A DNA stretch of 16,306 nt from Bacteroidota bacterium (GTDB taxonomy: Bacteria; Bacteroidota; Bacteroidia; Flavobacteriales; Weeksellaceae), in the NCBI GenBank assembly GCA_023426625.1, contig JAFAAJ010000319.1, forward strand, positions 1-16,306, in the 5' to 3' direction. Below the pieces are notes generated by a model that saw only the letters and a list, made by a program, of their open reading frames with translations, made no database searches and had not been told where the DNA came from. Both the position numbers and the translations under genes were made by a program. Each line of letters opens with the position of its first letter. The first letter of the stretch is position 1. Of the stretch, positions 1 to 6,405 are shown piece after piece.

Positions 1-70
1 AATGAGAGGAGGTGCTGTTTCGTTTCACTCTGATACCATTTCCAATGCTGTTATTTTTCATTTCTGACAT
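1..70 (-). CDS. 5' end of an unidentified ORF, cut by window edge
   Basis: A leftward frame starts with ATG at 70 and reads MSEMKNNSIGNGIRVK and a few more residues before the window ends. The fragment is polar and basic and gives no recognisable motif. The same frame is open further upstream to an in-frame TAA near 203, with a possible GTG start in between, so the true start is uncertain. The orientation matches the integrase, which suggests another gene of the mobile element. With only 23 codons visible it may also be a chance frame. Confidence 0.3.
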   Translation of the reverse strand, partial: MSEMKNNSIGNGIRVKRNSTSSH

Positions 71-239
71 TTTTTTTATTCGTCTAAAGAGCCGGAGTAT
101 GCTTGTTTTCGTTTCGAGAGCGATAAAAGGTTCGTGTTTAGCAGCCACAAGGTTTTGGGAAACAAATACTACCCAAGGGGTGGAGATTTTTTACCAAATC
201 CGTGGACTTGACCTTGTGGATGCGTTAAGAACACGGAAA

Positions 240-247
240 TACCTTTG
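240..247 (+). promoter_or_regulatory. possible Bacteroidota -7 promoter element
   Basis: TACCTTTG matches the Bacteroidota -7 consensus TAnnTTTG exactly. A TTG at 214-216 could serve as the -33 element, but the 23-base gap is longer than the usual 19-21. If active it would start a rightward transcript near 254 that runs against the left-edge ORF direction and towards the integrase 3' end. The match may be chance in AT-rich DNA. Confidence 0.22.
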
Positions 248-435
248 CTCTCTGAAATGGGAACAAACCGCATACTGGCTACTTTGATAAAAACCGAATG
301 GGAAGAAAGGAAAACAGCAATCTGTAATTGTCCGGCAAGTGATTAGAATAAGCACTTCCGCAACCAGAAACACGATTGTGTTTTAATAAAGATTGCCGGG
401 GTTCCGGCATTGATGTAAGTGGGGTAAAATAAAAA

Positions 436-465
436 AAGCAGGACTTTTATATTTATATCCTGCTT
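436..465 (-). terminator. rho-independent terminator of the integrase gene
   Basis: Inverted arms AAGCAGGA (436-443) and TCCTGCTT (458-465) enclose a 14-base AT-rich loop. Read leftward, the stem is followed by TTTTTTTATTTT at 435-424. It lies 26 bases past the integrase stop codon. Confidence 0.75.
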
Positions 466-490
466 CTATTCGATTGATAAAGGCTACGTT

Positions 491-1810
491 TTAAACCATC
501 ACTTCTTCGGTATCGTAAAATTCAATTGTGGTTTCATTCAACAATTCTGTTTCTTCGCTTTCCAATTGGATTAGAAAAGCATCTTCCATTGCCTTGAATT
601 TAGGGGCTACCAAATCCATATCCTTACTGATTTTCTGGCTGGTAATCTTGGCATAAATCTGTGTAGTGGAAATATTCTTATGCCCCATCATTTTGCTAAG
701 GCTTTCAAGCGGTACGCCCTCGGTCAAAAACATTGTGGCGAATGTATGACGGGCCGTGTGGAATGTAACTTTCTGTTCGGTAACAACCCCCGCTTCCTCG
801 ATAAGTTTACTGATGTGCTTATTGCAGGTCGCATTGGACGGCATCGTAAAAACAAAATCATTTCTCGTAACTCCACGATACTTCTCAATAATTCGTTTAG
901 GAATTTCCAAAAGACGGACGTTGGAAGCAACATCAGATTTTTTCCTCCGGCTGATAATCCATTGGTGTCCGTCAAAGAACGATTGGATATTACTCCATTT
1001 CAGCTTCTTAATATCAATGTAGGAAAGACCTGTGAAGCAACTGAAAATAAAGAGATCTTTTACAAGCTCGTATCTTGGGTTGGATGGTTTCAGTAGAATC
1101 AAGGTTTCCACATCCTCTTTTAAAAGGTAACTGCGGTCGGTTTCCTCCATGCTGATTTCATAATCCTCAAATGGATTATCCCGTATCAAGCCCTTTTTGA
1201 TTGCCAATTCAGCCAGGGCAATAACGGGCATCGTGTAAACCCAAACCGTATTATGGGTGCATTCCTTATCAATGCGGAGAAAGAAATCAAACTCCCGGAT
1301 AAAATCAGAATTGAGTTCCCTGAAAGCCATATCCTCCCGATGATAACGTTCCTTTATAAATTCGCTTAGGTGGTTGTAAACAGTGTTATACTTGCTATAA
1401 GTGCTTTCAGAGCGTTTCCCCTTATCGACCAATCTTTTAAATTCTTTGTTTTGGTCGCTGAAAACCTTTAAAATGGCATCGTCCATTACGCCTACGCCGA
1501 GAAATTTAATCTTTACTTTCTGTGCAGTTGCAAAGCCCTCGTGTTTCAGCATATCTTCATATATCTTGTCGATACGCCCACGTATGTTGTCTAATTTTTG
1601 ATTAACGCTTAATGCTTTGGCACTCTTGCCCTCAACTCTTCCGAACTTCAAATCCCAAATATTGGGGTCAATTTCTAACTTTGTACCCATCGTTTTGGGT
1701 GTTCCGTCAATGGTAATACGTGCCATAATTGGTACATTACCGTTCTTTTTCGGTTCGTTCTTTTTCAGGTAGAAAAGCAGTTTGTACGTTGATTTTTTTG
1801 TCTGCTCCAT
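491..1810 (-). CDS. tyrosine recombinase / integrase of a mobile element
   Basis: A 439-aa site-specific recombinase that would integrate and excise the surrounding element through a phosphotyrosine intermediate. The order is the Bacteroidota one: an N-terminal arm-binding domain (about 1-105, with VPIMARITIDG), a SAM-like core-binding domain (about 110-215) and a C-terminal catalytic domain (about 225-400). Visible catalytic residues are a basic beta-hairpin near K290/K291, H351 and R354 in HTARH, H377 in GHKN and the nucleophile Y386 in IYAKI. The usual first arginine is replaced by serine (S263 in TGLSYIDIKKL), as known for IntDOT of CTnDOT. An acidic tail of about 35 residues follows. The ATG at 1810 has only an AT-rich leader and no clear Shine-Dalgarno. 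Its neighbour across the junction is unrelated fatty-acid metabolism, consistent with recent insertion. Confidence 0.93.
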   Translation of the reverse strand: MEQTKKSTYKLLFYLKKNEPKKNGNVPIMARITIDGTPKTMGTKLEIDPNIWDLKFGRVEGKSAKALSVNQKLDNIRGRIDKIYEDMLKHEGFATAQKVKIKFLGVGVMDDAILKVFSDQNKEFKRLVDKGKRSESTYSKYNTVYNHLSEFIKERYHREDMAFRELNSDFIREFDFFLRIDKECTHNTVWVYTMPVIALAELAIKKGLIRDNPFEDYEISMEETDRSYLLKEDVETLILLKPSNPRYELVKDLFIFSCFTGLSYIDIKKLKWSNIQSFFDGHQWIISRRKKSDVASNVRLLEIPKRIIEKYRGVTRNDFVFTMPSNATCNKHISKLIEEAGVVTEQKVTFHTARHTFATMFLTEGVPLESLSKMMGHKNISTTQIYAKITSQKISKDMDLVAPKFKAMEDAFLIQLESEETELLNETTIEFYDTEEVMV

Positions 1811-2022
1811 AACTCAAATGTTTAATGTTTAAAATTAAATTACATTGAGTTACAAGGGAATAGAGAAAGCGGTGCAAAACACTGAAATATAACCCACTAG
1901 GTCGTATCATTACCTATGTCAATCGGTAACGAATTAGTAACCTAACGTTGTCAATTTAAGCCCAAAACCCATCCGACACCGAGTTCCATACCAAGACTAC
2001 TGTTTTGCAAAGCGTTGTATAG

Positions 2023-2121
2023 CAAAGGGTTTATCCGTTTTGCTTATTTTTGCTTTTATCTAATCTTTTTTTCAAAAAGAAAAACAGGAACACTCCTCCA
2101 AGTAACGATCTTAATGAATAA
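2023..2121 (+). pseudogene. possible severed 3' end of a chromosomal gene
   Basis: A rightward frame with no plausible start codon runs to TAA at 2119-2121. Its translation is hydrophobic first (about residues 4-17), then basic (FFKKKNRN) and polar (TPPSNDLNE), like the end of a membrane protein with a cytoplasmic tail. The stop lies 4 bases before a 27-base hairpin with a T-run on this strand, the same stop-then-terminator spacing seen after the acyl-CoA synthetase in this window. I infer that the mobile element cut the gene here or near here. The protein family cannot be named from about 32 codons, and a chance frame is possible. Confidence 0.35.
2044..2053 (+). other. candidate integration core site
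   Basis: TTATTTTTGC matches 9 of 10 positions of GTAnnTTTGC, the core-type sequence described for CTnDOT attachment sites. It lies where element DNA should give way to chromosome, and the integrase shares the serine-for-arginine change of IntDOT. The sequence is AT-rich and short, so a chance match is likely enough to keep confidence low. The second att copy is outside the window. Confidence 0.2.
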
Positions 2122-2125
2122 CAAG

Positions 2126-2152
2126 AAGCCTTTCAGAAGTTCTGAAAGGCTT
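2126..2152. terminator. strong hairpin terminator, probably bidirectional
   Basis: Arms AAGCCTTTCAGAA (2126-2138) and TTCTGAAAGGCTT (2140-2152) form a perfect 13-base inverted repeat around one base. Rightward it is followed by TTTTTGTTATTT including the last stem bases. Leftward it ends in CTTGTTATTC, a poorer T-run. It lies 25 bases past the acyl-CoA dehydrogenase stop, so it can end that gene, but its better direction is rightward, serving the severed frame at 2023-2121. Confidence 0.8.
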
Positions 2153-2177
2153 TTTGTTATTTACTATAATTATGTAG

Positions 2178-3317
2178 TTATTTTGCAATGCTTCTTGAGA
2201 TCACAATTTTTTGAATTTCTGAAGTACCTTCGTAGATCTGAGTGATCTTAGCATCTCTCATTAATCTTTCTACATGGTATTCTTTTACGTATCCGTATCC
2301 TCCGTGGATCTGAACCGCTTCAATTGTTGTGTCCATTGCCACTTGAGAAGCGTATAATTTTGCCATAGCCCCACTTTCAGAGATATCTTTTCCTGCATCT
2401 TTCTCACATGCAGCCTTGAAGCAAAGCATTCTTGCAGCTGTGATCTGGGTTGCCATATCAGCTAATTTGAAAGCAATAGCCTGGTGGTTGATGATCTCAG
2501 TTTTGAAAGCTTTTCTTGTTTTAGCATATTTCAAAGCCAATTCATAAGCTCCGGAAGCGATACCTAAAGCCTGAGAAGCGATACCGATTCTACCTCCGTT
2601 CAATACAGCCATCGCAAAGTTGAATCCGAAACCATCTTCCCCGATTCTGTTTTCTTTTGGCACTTTTACGTTGTTGAAGATCAAAGAGTGAGTATCACTT
2701 CCTCTGATTCCTAATTTATCCTCTTTTGGTCCGATCTCGAAACCTTCCCATCCTCTTTCAACGATGAAAGCATTGATCCCTTTATGTTTTTTCTCAGGAT
2801 CTGTCTGAGCAATTACGATATAATAAGAAGCTGTTCCACCGTTTGTGATCCAGTTTTTGATGCCGTTCAATAAATAATGATCTCCTTTATCTTCCGCTGT
2901 AGTTTTTTGTGAAGTAGCATCAGATCCAGCTTCCGGCTCAGATAATGCAAATGCACCGATTACCTGACCGCTTGCCAAAGGCACCAAATATTTTTGTTTT
3001 TGTTCTTCAGAAGCAAATTTTTCAAGCCCTGCACAAACCAATGAATTGTTTACAGACATTACAACAGCTGCAGAAGCATCAATTTTTGCAATTTCTTCCA
3101 TTGCCAAAACATAAGAAACGCTGTCCATTCCGGCACCACCGTATTTAGGATCTACCATCATTCCCAAAAGCCCCATTTCTCCCATTTTCTTTACCTGCTC
3201 CGCTGGAAACTTCTGATCACGGTCTCTTTCGATTACTCCCGGTAATAGTTCGTTTTGTGCAAAATCTCTTGCTGCCTGCTGAATCATCAGCTGTTCTTCC
3301 GATAAATTAAAGTCCAT
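2178..3317 (-). CDS. acyl-CoA dehydrogenase (short/medium-chain type)
   Basis: A 379-aa FAD enzyme that introduces the trans-2 double bond into acyl-CoA, the first oxidation step of beta-oxidation, passing electrons to an electron-transfer flavoprotein. The length is typical of the family. The helical N-terminal domain (about 1-115) is followed by the FAD/substrate beta-domain with signature ALSEPEAGSD (124-133) and NWITNGG (155-161). The C-terminal helical domain carries the second signature, with HGGYGY near 339 and catalytic base E363 in IYEGTSE. The whole is closest in feel to butyryl/short-chain dehydrogenases, but substrate length cannot be read from sequence. It starts at ATG 3317 and is divergent from the acyl-CoA synthetase, with 262 bases between starts, which suggests a shared metabolic role and possibly shared control. 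Confidence 0.95.
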   Translation of the reverse strand: MDFNLSEEQLMIQQAARDFAQNELLPGVIERDRDQKFPAEQVKKMGEMGLLGMMVDPKYGGAGMDSVSYVLAMEEIAKIDASAAVVMSVNNSLVCAGLEKFASEEQKQKYLVPLASGQVIGAFALSEPEAGSDATSQKTTAEDKGDHYLLNGIKNWITNGGTASYYIVIAQTDPEKKHKGINAFIVERGWEGFEIGPKEDKLGIRGSDTHSLIFNNVKVPKENRIGEDGFGFNFAMAVLNGGRIGIASQALGIASGAYELALKYAKTRKAFKTEIINHQAIAFKLADMATQITAARMLCFKAACEKDAGKDISESGAMAKLYASQVAMDTTIEAVQIHGGYGYVKEYHVERLMRDAKITQIYEGTSEIQKIVISRSIAK

Positions 3318-3579
3318 AAAAATTAATAATTAGATAGCCGTAAATTTACACTTTTTAAACAAATCTGGAAAGAGAAATAGCAGTTATCAACAGATACGCA
3401 AAATCATGAATATAAAAGAGTTTAAAACAGCACTTTTAATGTTCGTACATCCTTTAATTCAGCATTATAGCATGTGTTGTTATGCCATACATTTTACTAT
3501 TTATCAATTCGTGAGAAGTAGCGCCCATTATTAAAAAAAATGCTTATATTTAGATTCCTTTAAACTATTGCTAAAAATT

Positions 3580-5358
3580 ATGACGATTAAACGATTATTT
3601 GATATACCACTCTATGCTTTGGAGAAATTTCCTAAAAATGATATGTTTGTAACAAAATATCATGGAGAATGGAAAAAAACTTCTACACAGGAGTTTATCA
3701 ATGAAGGAAATAAGATCTCAAGAGGCTTATTGAAACTTGGTATAAAACCAGGGGATAAGATTGCGCTGATCACCACCAATTCCCGTACAGAATGGGCTAT
3801 CATGGATCTAGGATTATCCCAAATCGGAGTGGTTTCTGTGCCTGTATATCCGAGTATTTCTCCTGAAGACTATGAGTTTATCTTCAATAATGCCGAAATA
3901 AAATATTGTTTTGTATCTGATAAAGACTTACTGAGCAAAGTAATGAAAGTGAAACACAATATCCCTTCCTTACAAGGCATTTTCACTTTTGACAATATAA
4001 CCGGAGCAGCCAACTGGAGGGAAATTCTGGACTTGGGAGAGGACGATTCCACTCAAATTGAAGTAGAAGATATTGCGAAAACCATTAATCCGGAAGATCT
4101 TGCCACAATCATCTACACCTCAGGAACTACAGGAAAACCTAAAGGAGTAATGCTTACTCATCACAATATTGTTTCCAATGTTTTAGGTTCCCTTCCAAGA
4201 ATTCCAAGAAAAAAAGGATTGGATTATAAAGAGACAAGAGTTCTGAGTTTCCTCCCGATCTGTCATATCTTCGAAAGAATGCTCTTCTATTTGTTCCAAT
4301 ACAACGGTTTCTCTGTATATTTCGCTGAGAGCATCGAAAAAATGGGAGAAAACGTAAAAGAGGTAAAACCTCATTACATGAGCGTTGTTCCAAGACTAGT
4401 GGAAAAAGTCTACGATAAAATCTACAATACAGGTTCTTCTGCAGGAGGTCTGAAATCAAAAATCTTCTTCTGGGCTTTGAATCTGCTCGGCAAAAAGAAA
4501 GAAGTATCAAAACCATCCGGTATTCAGGAACTGATTGCTGACAAACTTGTTTTTTCCAAATGGAGAGAAGGTTTAGGGGGCGAGATCATCACTTTGGTTT
4601 CCGGTTCTGCCGCTTTATCACCAAGACTGAATTTGCTGTTCCAAAACGCTGGAATTCCTATTTTGGAAGGGTATGGATTAACGGAAACTTCTCCGGTGAT
4701 TTCCGTGAATAGTTTTGATAAAATGAAAATAGGAACCGTTGGCTTACCTTTGGATAACCTGAGTGTAAAAATACAGGAAGATGGTGAAATCACGGTAAAA
4801 GGACCATCTGTATTCAAAGGGTATTTCAAAAATGAGGAAATGACTCAGGAAGTATTCACGGAAGATGGTTATTTCAAAACCGGTGATATAGGACATATCG
4901 ACAGTGACGGATTCTTGCAGATCACCGACCGTAAAAAAGAAATGTTCAAAACATCCGGAGGAAAATATATTGCTCCACAAACGATAGAGAACTTAGCCAA
5001 AGCTTCTAAATTCATTGAGCAGATTATGGTAGTGGGTGACGGTGAAAAAATGCCGTGTGCATTGGTTCAGCCTGATTTTGAATTTGCTAAAAGCTGGGCA
5101 ATGCGAAACAACCTGAACATCGGTTCCACTCCACAGGAAATAGCAAAAAGCCCGGAGCTGAAACAAAGGATAGAAAAAGAGATCGAAGGAATCAACGAGA
5201 ACCTCGGAAACTGGGAAAGGATCAAAAAGATCGAATTGACACCGGAAGTATGGGGAATCGATACCGGACTTCTCACGCCTACTCTAAAGCTGAAAAGAAA
5301 AGCGATCAAAGAAAAGTTCATTGATCTTTATAATGCAATGTACGGTCATCAGGAATAA
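3580..5358 (+). CDS. long-chain acyl-CoA synthetase (AMP-forming)
   Basis: A 592-aa ligase that activates fatty acids with ATP and CoA through an acyl-AMP intermediate, at the inner face of the membrane. I place the start at ATG 3580 (MTIKRLF), because the alternative TTG at 3568 adds only four residues and is a rarer start. The ANL-superfamily motifs are all present in order: phosphate loop YTSGTTGKPKG (about 179-189), GYGLTET (about 365-371), TGDIG (about 434-438), the hinge region around DRKKE (about 450) and the C-terminal catalytic lysine region PTLKLKRK (about 567-574). Length and the long insert between the first two motifs fit the FadD15-like/ACSL group rather than short-chain synthetases. 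Its divergent neighbour is an acyl-CoA dehydrogenase that would act on its products. A hairpin terminator follows 2 bases after the stop. Confidence 0.93.
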   Translation: MTIKRLFDIPLYALEKFPKNDMFVTKYHGEWKKTSTQEFINEGNKISRGLLKLGIKPGDKIALITTNSRTEWAIMDLGLSQIGVVSVPVYPSISPEDYEFIFNNAEIKYCFVSDKDLLSKVMKVKHNIPSLQGIFTFDNITGAANWREILDLGEDDSTQIEVEDIAKTINPEDLATIIYTSGTTGKPKGVMLTHHNIVSNVLGSLPRIPRKKGLDYKETRVLSFLPICHIFERMLFYLFQYNGFSVYFAESIEKMGENVKEVKPHYMSVVPRLVEKVYDKIYNTGSSAGGLKSKIFFWALNLLGKKKEVSKPSGIQELIADKLVFSKWREGLGGEIITLVSGSAALSPRLNLLFQNAGIPILEGYGLTETSPVISVNSFDKMKIGTVGLPLDNLSVKIQEDGEITVKGPSVFKGYFKNEEMTQEVFTEDGYFKTGDIGHIDSDGFLQITDRKKEMFKTSGGKYIAPQTIENLAKASKFIEQIMVVGDGEKMPCALVQPDFEFAKSWAMRNNLNIGSTPQEIAKSPELKQRIEKEIEGINENLGNWERIKKIELTPEVWGIDTGLLTPTLKLKRKAIKEKFIDLYNAMYGHQE

Positions 5359-5360
5359 GA

Positions 5361-5386
5361 AAAAACGCTTCAAATGAAGCGTTTTT
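5361..5386 (+). terminator. rho-independent terminator of acyl-CoA synthetase
   Basis: Perfect 11-base arms AAAAACGCTTC and GAAGCGTTTTT around the loop AAAT, continuing into a T-run to 5389. It sits directly after the stop codon at 5356-5358. Confidence 0.88.
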
Positions 5387-5406
5387 TTTATTTCTTTACC
5401 ATAAAA

Positions 5407-5430
5407 AAGCTGCCTCAAACGAGACAGCTT
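5407..5430 (-). terminator. terminator of the Nif3-like / DUF164 operon
   Basis: Arms AAGCTGCCTC and GAGACAGCTT surround the loop AAAC. The single imperfect position is a C/A mismatch when read rightward but a G:U pair when read leftward, and the leftward strand continues into TTTTTTAT. This favours use by the leftward gene whose stop is at 5456-5458. Confidence 0.8.
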
Positions 5431-5455
5431 ATATTTTAAAAATTGTAATTAAAAA

Positions 5456-6232
5456 TTAAAATTTAATCACAGATTTCATTTTTTCAGTTTCTTCCATTAC
5501 CAATTCATCATCTACAAGGATTTTCCCTGAATGTTCATCGATAATGATTTTCTTTCTCTGAGCAATTTCCATTTGCTTTTGAGGCGGAATTGTAAAGAAT
5601 GACCCTTTTGGAGCTCCTCTTTCTAATCCTACAACCGCTAAGCCATTGATAGAGTTAGTTCTGATTCTGTTGTAAGAAGCCAATAATCTGTCATCTATTT
5701 TAGAAGCAAATTCTTTAGATTTCTCTATTAAATATTCTTCTTCTTTTTGGGTTTCAGCGATAAGACCTTCCAATTCATCCTTTTTAAATTTCAAGTGGCT
5801 TTTCAGCTCATTGATTTTAGCAGTAAGGTCATTCAAAGTTTCGTTTTTGTGTGCAATTTTAGCCCCGAATTCTTTGATTCTTTTTTCCGCTAGCTGAATT
5901 TCAAGTTCCTGATATTCAATTTCTTTTCCTAATGCTTCAAACTCTTTATTGTTTCTTACATTATCCTGTTGAGATTTGTATTTTTCAATTAAAGTTTTCG
6001 CATGGTTGATCACTTCATGCTTTGTTTTGATCTGGTCGTCCTGATCTTTGATATCTGCATGAAATTTCTCAGCTCTTTTCTCTAGCCCTTCGATCTCGAT
6101 TTCAAGATCTTCAACCTCAATTGGCAATTCTCCTCTTGTATTTCGGATCTCATCCAATCTTGAATCTATGATTTGTAAATCGTATAAAGCTCTTAACTTC
6201 TCTTCAACTGAAATATCGTTGGTTTTTGCCAT
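5456..6232 (-). CDS. coiled-coil protein of the DUF164/zinc-ribbon family, cysteine-free
   Basis: A 258-aa protein dominated by a long charged coiled coil (about 30-190, rich in E, K, L and I heptads) with a short C-terminal domain. The tail (about 200-250, GLERGAPKGSFFTIPPQ and then DEHSGKILVDDE) aligns by pattern with the C4-type zinc ribbon that ends this family (often annotated C4-type zinc ribbon domain protein). The positions where cysteine pairs are expected here hold A/K and S/H/G residues, and the whole protein contains no cysteine. It therefore probably cannot bind zinc in the usual way. It lies 2 bases downstream of the full-length Nif3-like frame in the same direction, so the two form an operon. 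The molecular function of the family is not established; scaffold or nucleic-acid contact roles have been suggested, and I would not choose. Confidence 0.8.
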   Translation of the reverse strand: MAKTNDISVEEKLRALYDLQIIDSRLDEIRNTRGELPIEVEDLEIEIEGLEKRAEKFHADIKDQDDQIKTKHEVINHAKTLIEKYKSQQDNVRNNKEFEALGKEIEYQELEIQLAEKRIKEFGAKIAHKNETLNDLTAKINELKSHLKFKKDELEGLIAETQKEEEYLIEKSKEFASKIDDRLLASYNRIRTNSINGLAVVGLERGAPKGSFFTIPPQKQMEIAQRKKIIIDEHSGKILVDDELVMEETEKMKSVIKF

Positions 6233-6234
6233 AT

Positions 6235-6405
6235 CTAAAGGAAATAATTTACTGGGTTTGTTTTTTCGTTAGATTTTGAGATTGCAAATGTACTAAAATT
6301 TTGTGACAAAATTTCAAATAATTGTTGAGCAACAAATTGTTCTGACTCATAATGCCCTATATCACAAATCAACATTCGGGATTCTGCTAAAAAATAATCG
6401 TGGTA
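6235..6405 (-). pseudogene. disconnected 3' part of the Nif3-like gene
   Basis: The frame of the Nif3-like gene continues without shift beyond the TAA at 6406-6408 for 56 codons to TAG at 6235-6237. It reads YHDYFLAES, then DIGHYESEQF, and ends in NPVNYFL, which matches the conserved end of the family. The GHYESE segment carries the C-terminal metal-binding His and Glu (H327 and E331 in full-length numbering). Joined to the upstream part it would give a 365-aa protein, the usual length of the Nif3 group with the PII-like insertion. The lack of other damage indicates a recent change, a sequencing error or a read-through stop. Confidence 0.85.

Larger units (their letters stand above)
71..490. 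other. noncoding stretch inside the mobile element
   Basis: No convincing gene is seen between the left-edge ORF and the integrase. The frames here are short and have low-complexity or cysteine-rich translations typical of shadows. A tiny rightward frame at 257-346 (29 codons, starting MGTNRILATLIKTEWEERK) lies just after the TACCTTTG element at 240-247, but nothing confirms it is translated. A GC-rich hairpin with stems TGCCGG (394-399) and CCGGCA (404-409) has no strong T-run on either side. The integrase terminator sits at 436-465. Confidence 0.4.
1..2050. mobile_element. end of an integrated (CTnDOT-like?) mobile element
   Basis: The left part of the window reads as the terminal region of an integrative element. 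It has a Bacteroidota-type tyrosine integrase with its own terminator, a truncated ORF pointing off the left edge, and no chromosomal housekeeping gene until the acyl-CoA dehydrogenase at 2178. The integrase is usually placed near one end of such elements, so the junction probably lies between its promoter region (about 1850) and the hairpin at 2126. The right limit of 2050 is an estimate based on a TTTTGC-rich stretch. The other end, the cargo genes and the second att copy lie outside the window. It could be an integrative conjugative element, a mobilizable island or an integron-free genomic island; the visible part cannot separate these. Confidence 0.6.
1811..2177. other. integrase leader and probable element junction region
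   Basis: This 367-base stretch carries no complete gene. Nearest the integrase is its AT-rich leader. At 1910-1929 there is a small inverted repeat TTACC/GGTAA, and TGTCAAT recurs at 1917-1923 and 1949-1955, which could be arm-type binding sites for the integrase. GTTTTGC recurs at 2002-2008 and 2037-2043. The right part holds a short gene-tail-like frame and a strong hairpin, listed separately. Confidence 0.45.

Noticed and set aside
12..287. 91-codon rightward frame at the left edge
   Set aside because: Its translation shows no domain, and it runs opposite a leftward open frame. Composition looks like a shadow of noncoding or opposite-strand sequence.
191..373. 60-codon leftward frame
   Set aside because: Cysteine- and phenylalanine-rich with no motif and no leader signal; treated as chance.
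680..1096. 138-codon rightward frame inside the integrase
   Set aside because: Complete overlap with the integrase, which has all its catalytic motifs; a shadow frame.
2015..2245. 76-codon rightward frame across the hairpin
   Set aside because: It reads through the terminator stem and into the acyl-CoA dehydrogenase 3' end; the neighbouring frame ending at 2121 fits the terminator better.
3568..3579. TTG start adding four residues to the acyl-CoA synthetase
   Set aside because: The ATG at 3580 is a stronger start and gives a usual family N-terminus; nothing supports the extension.
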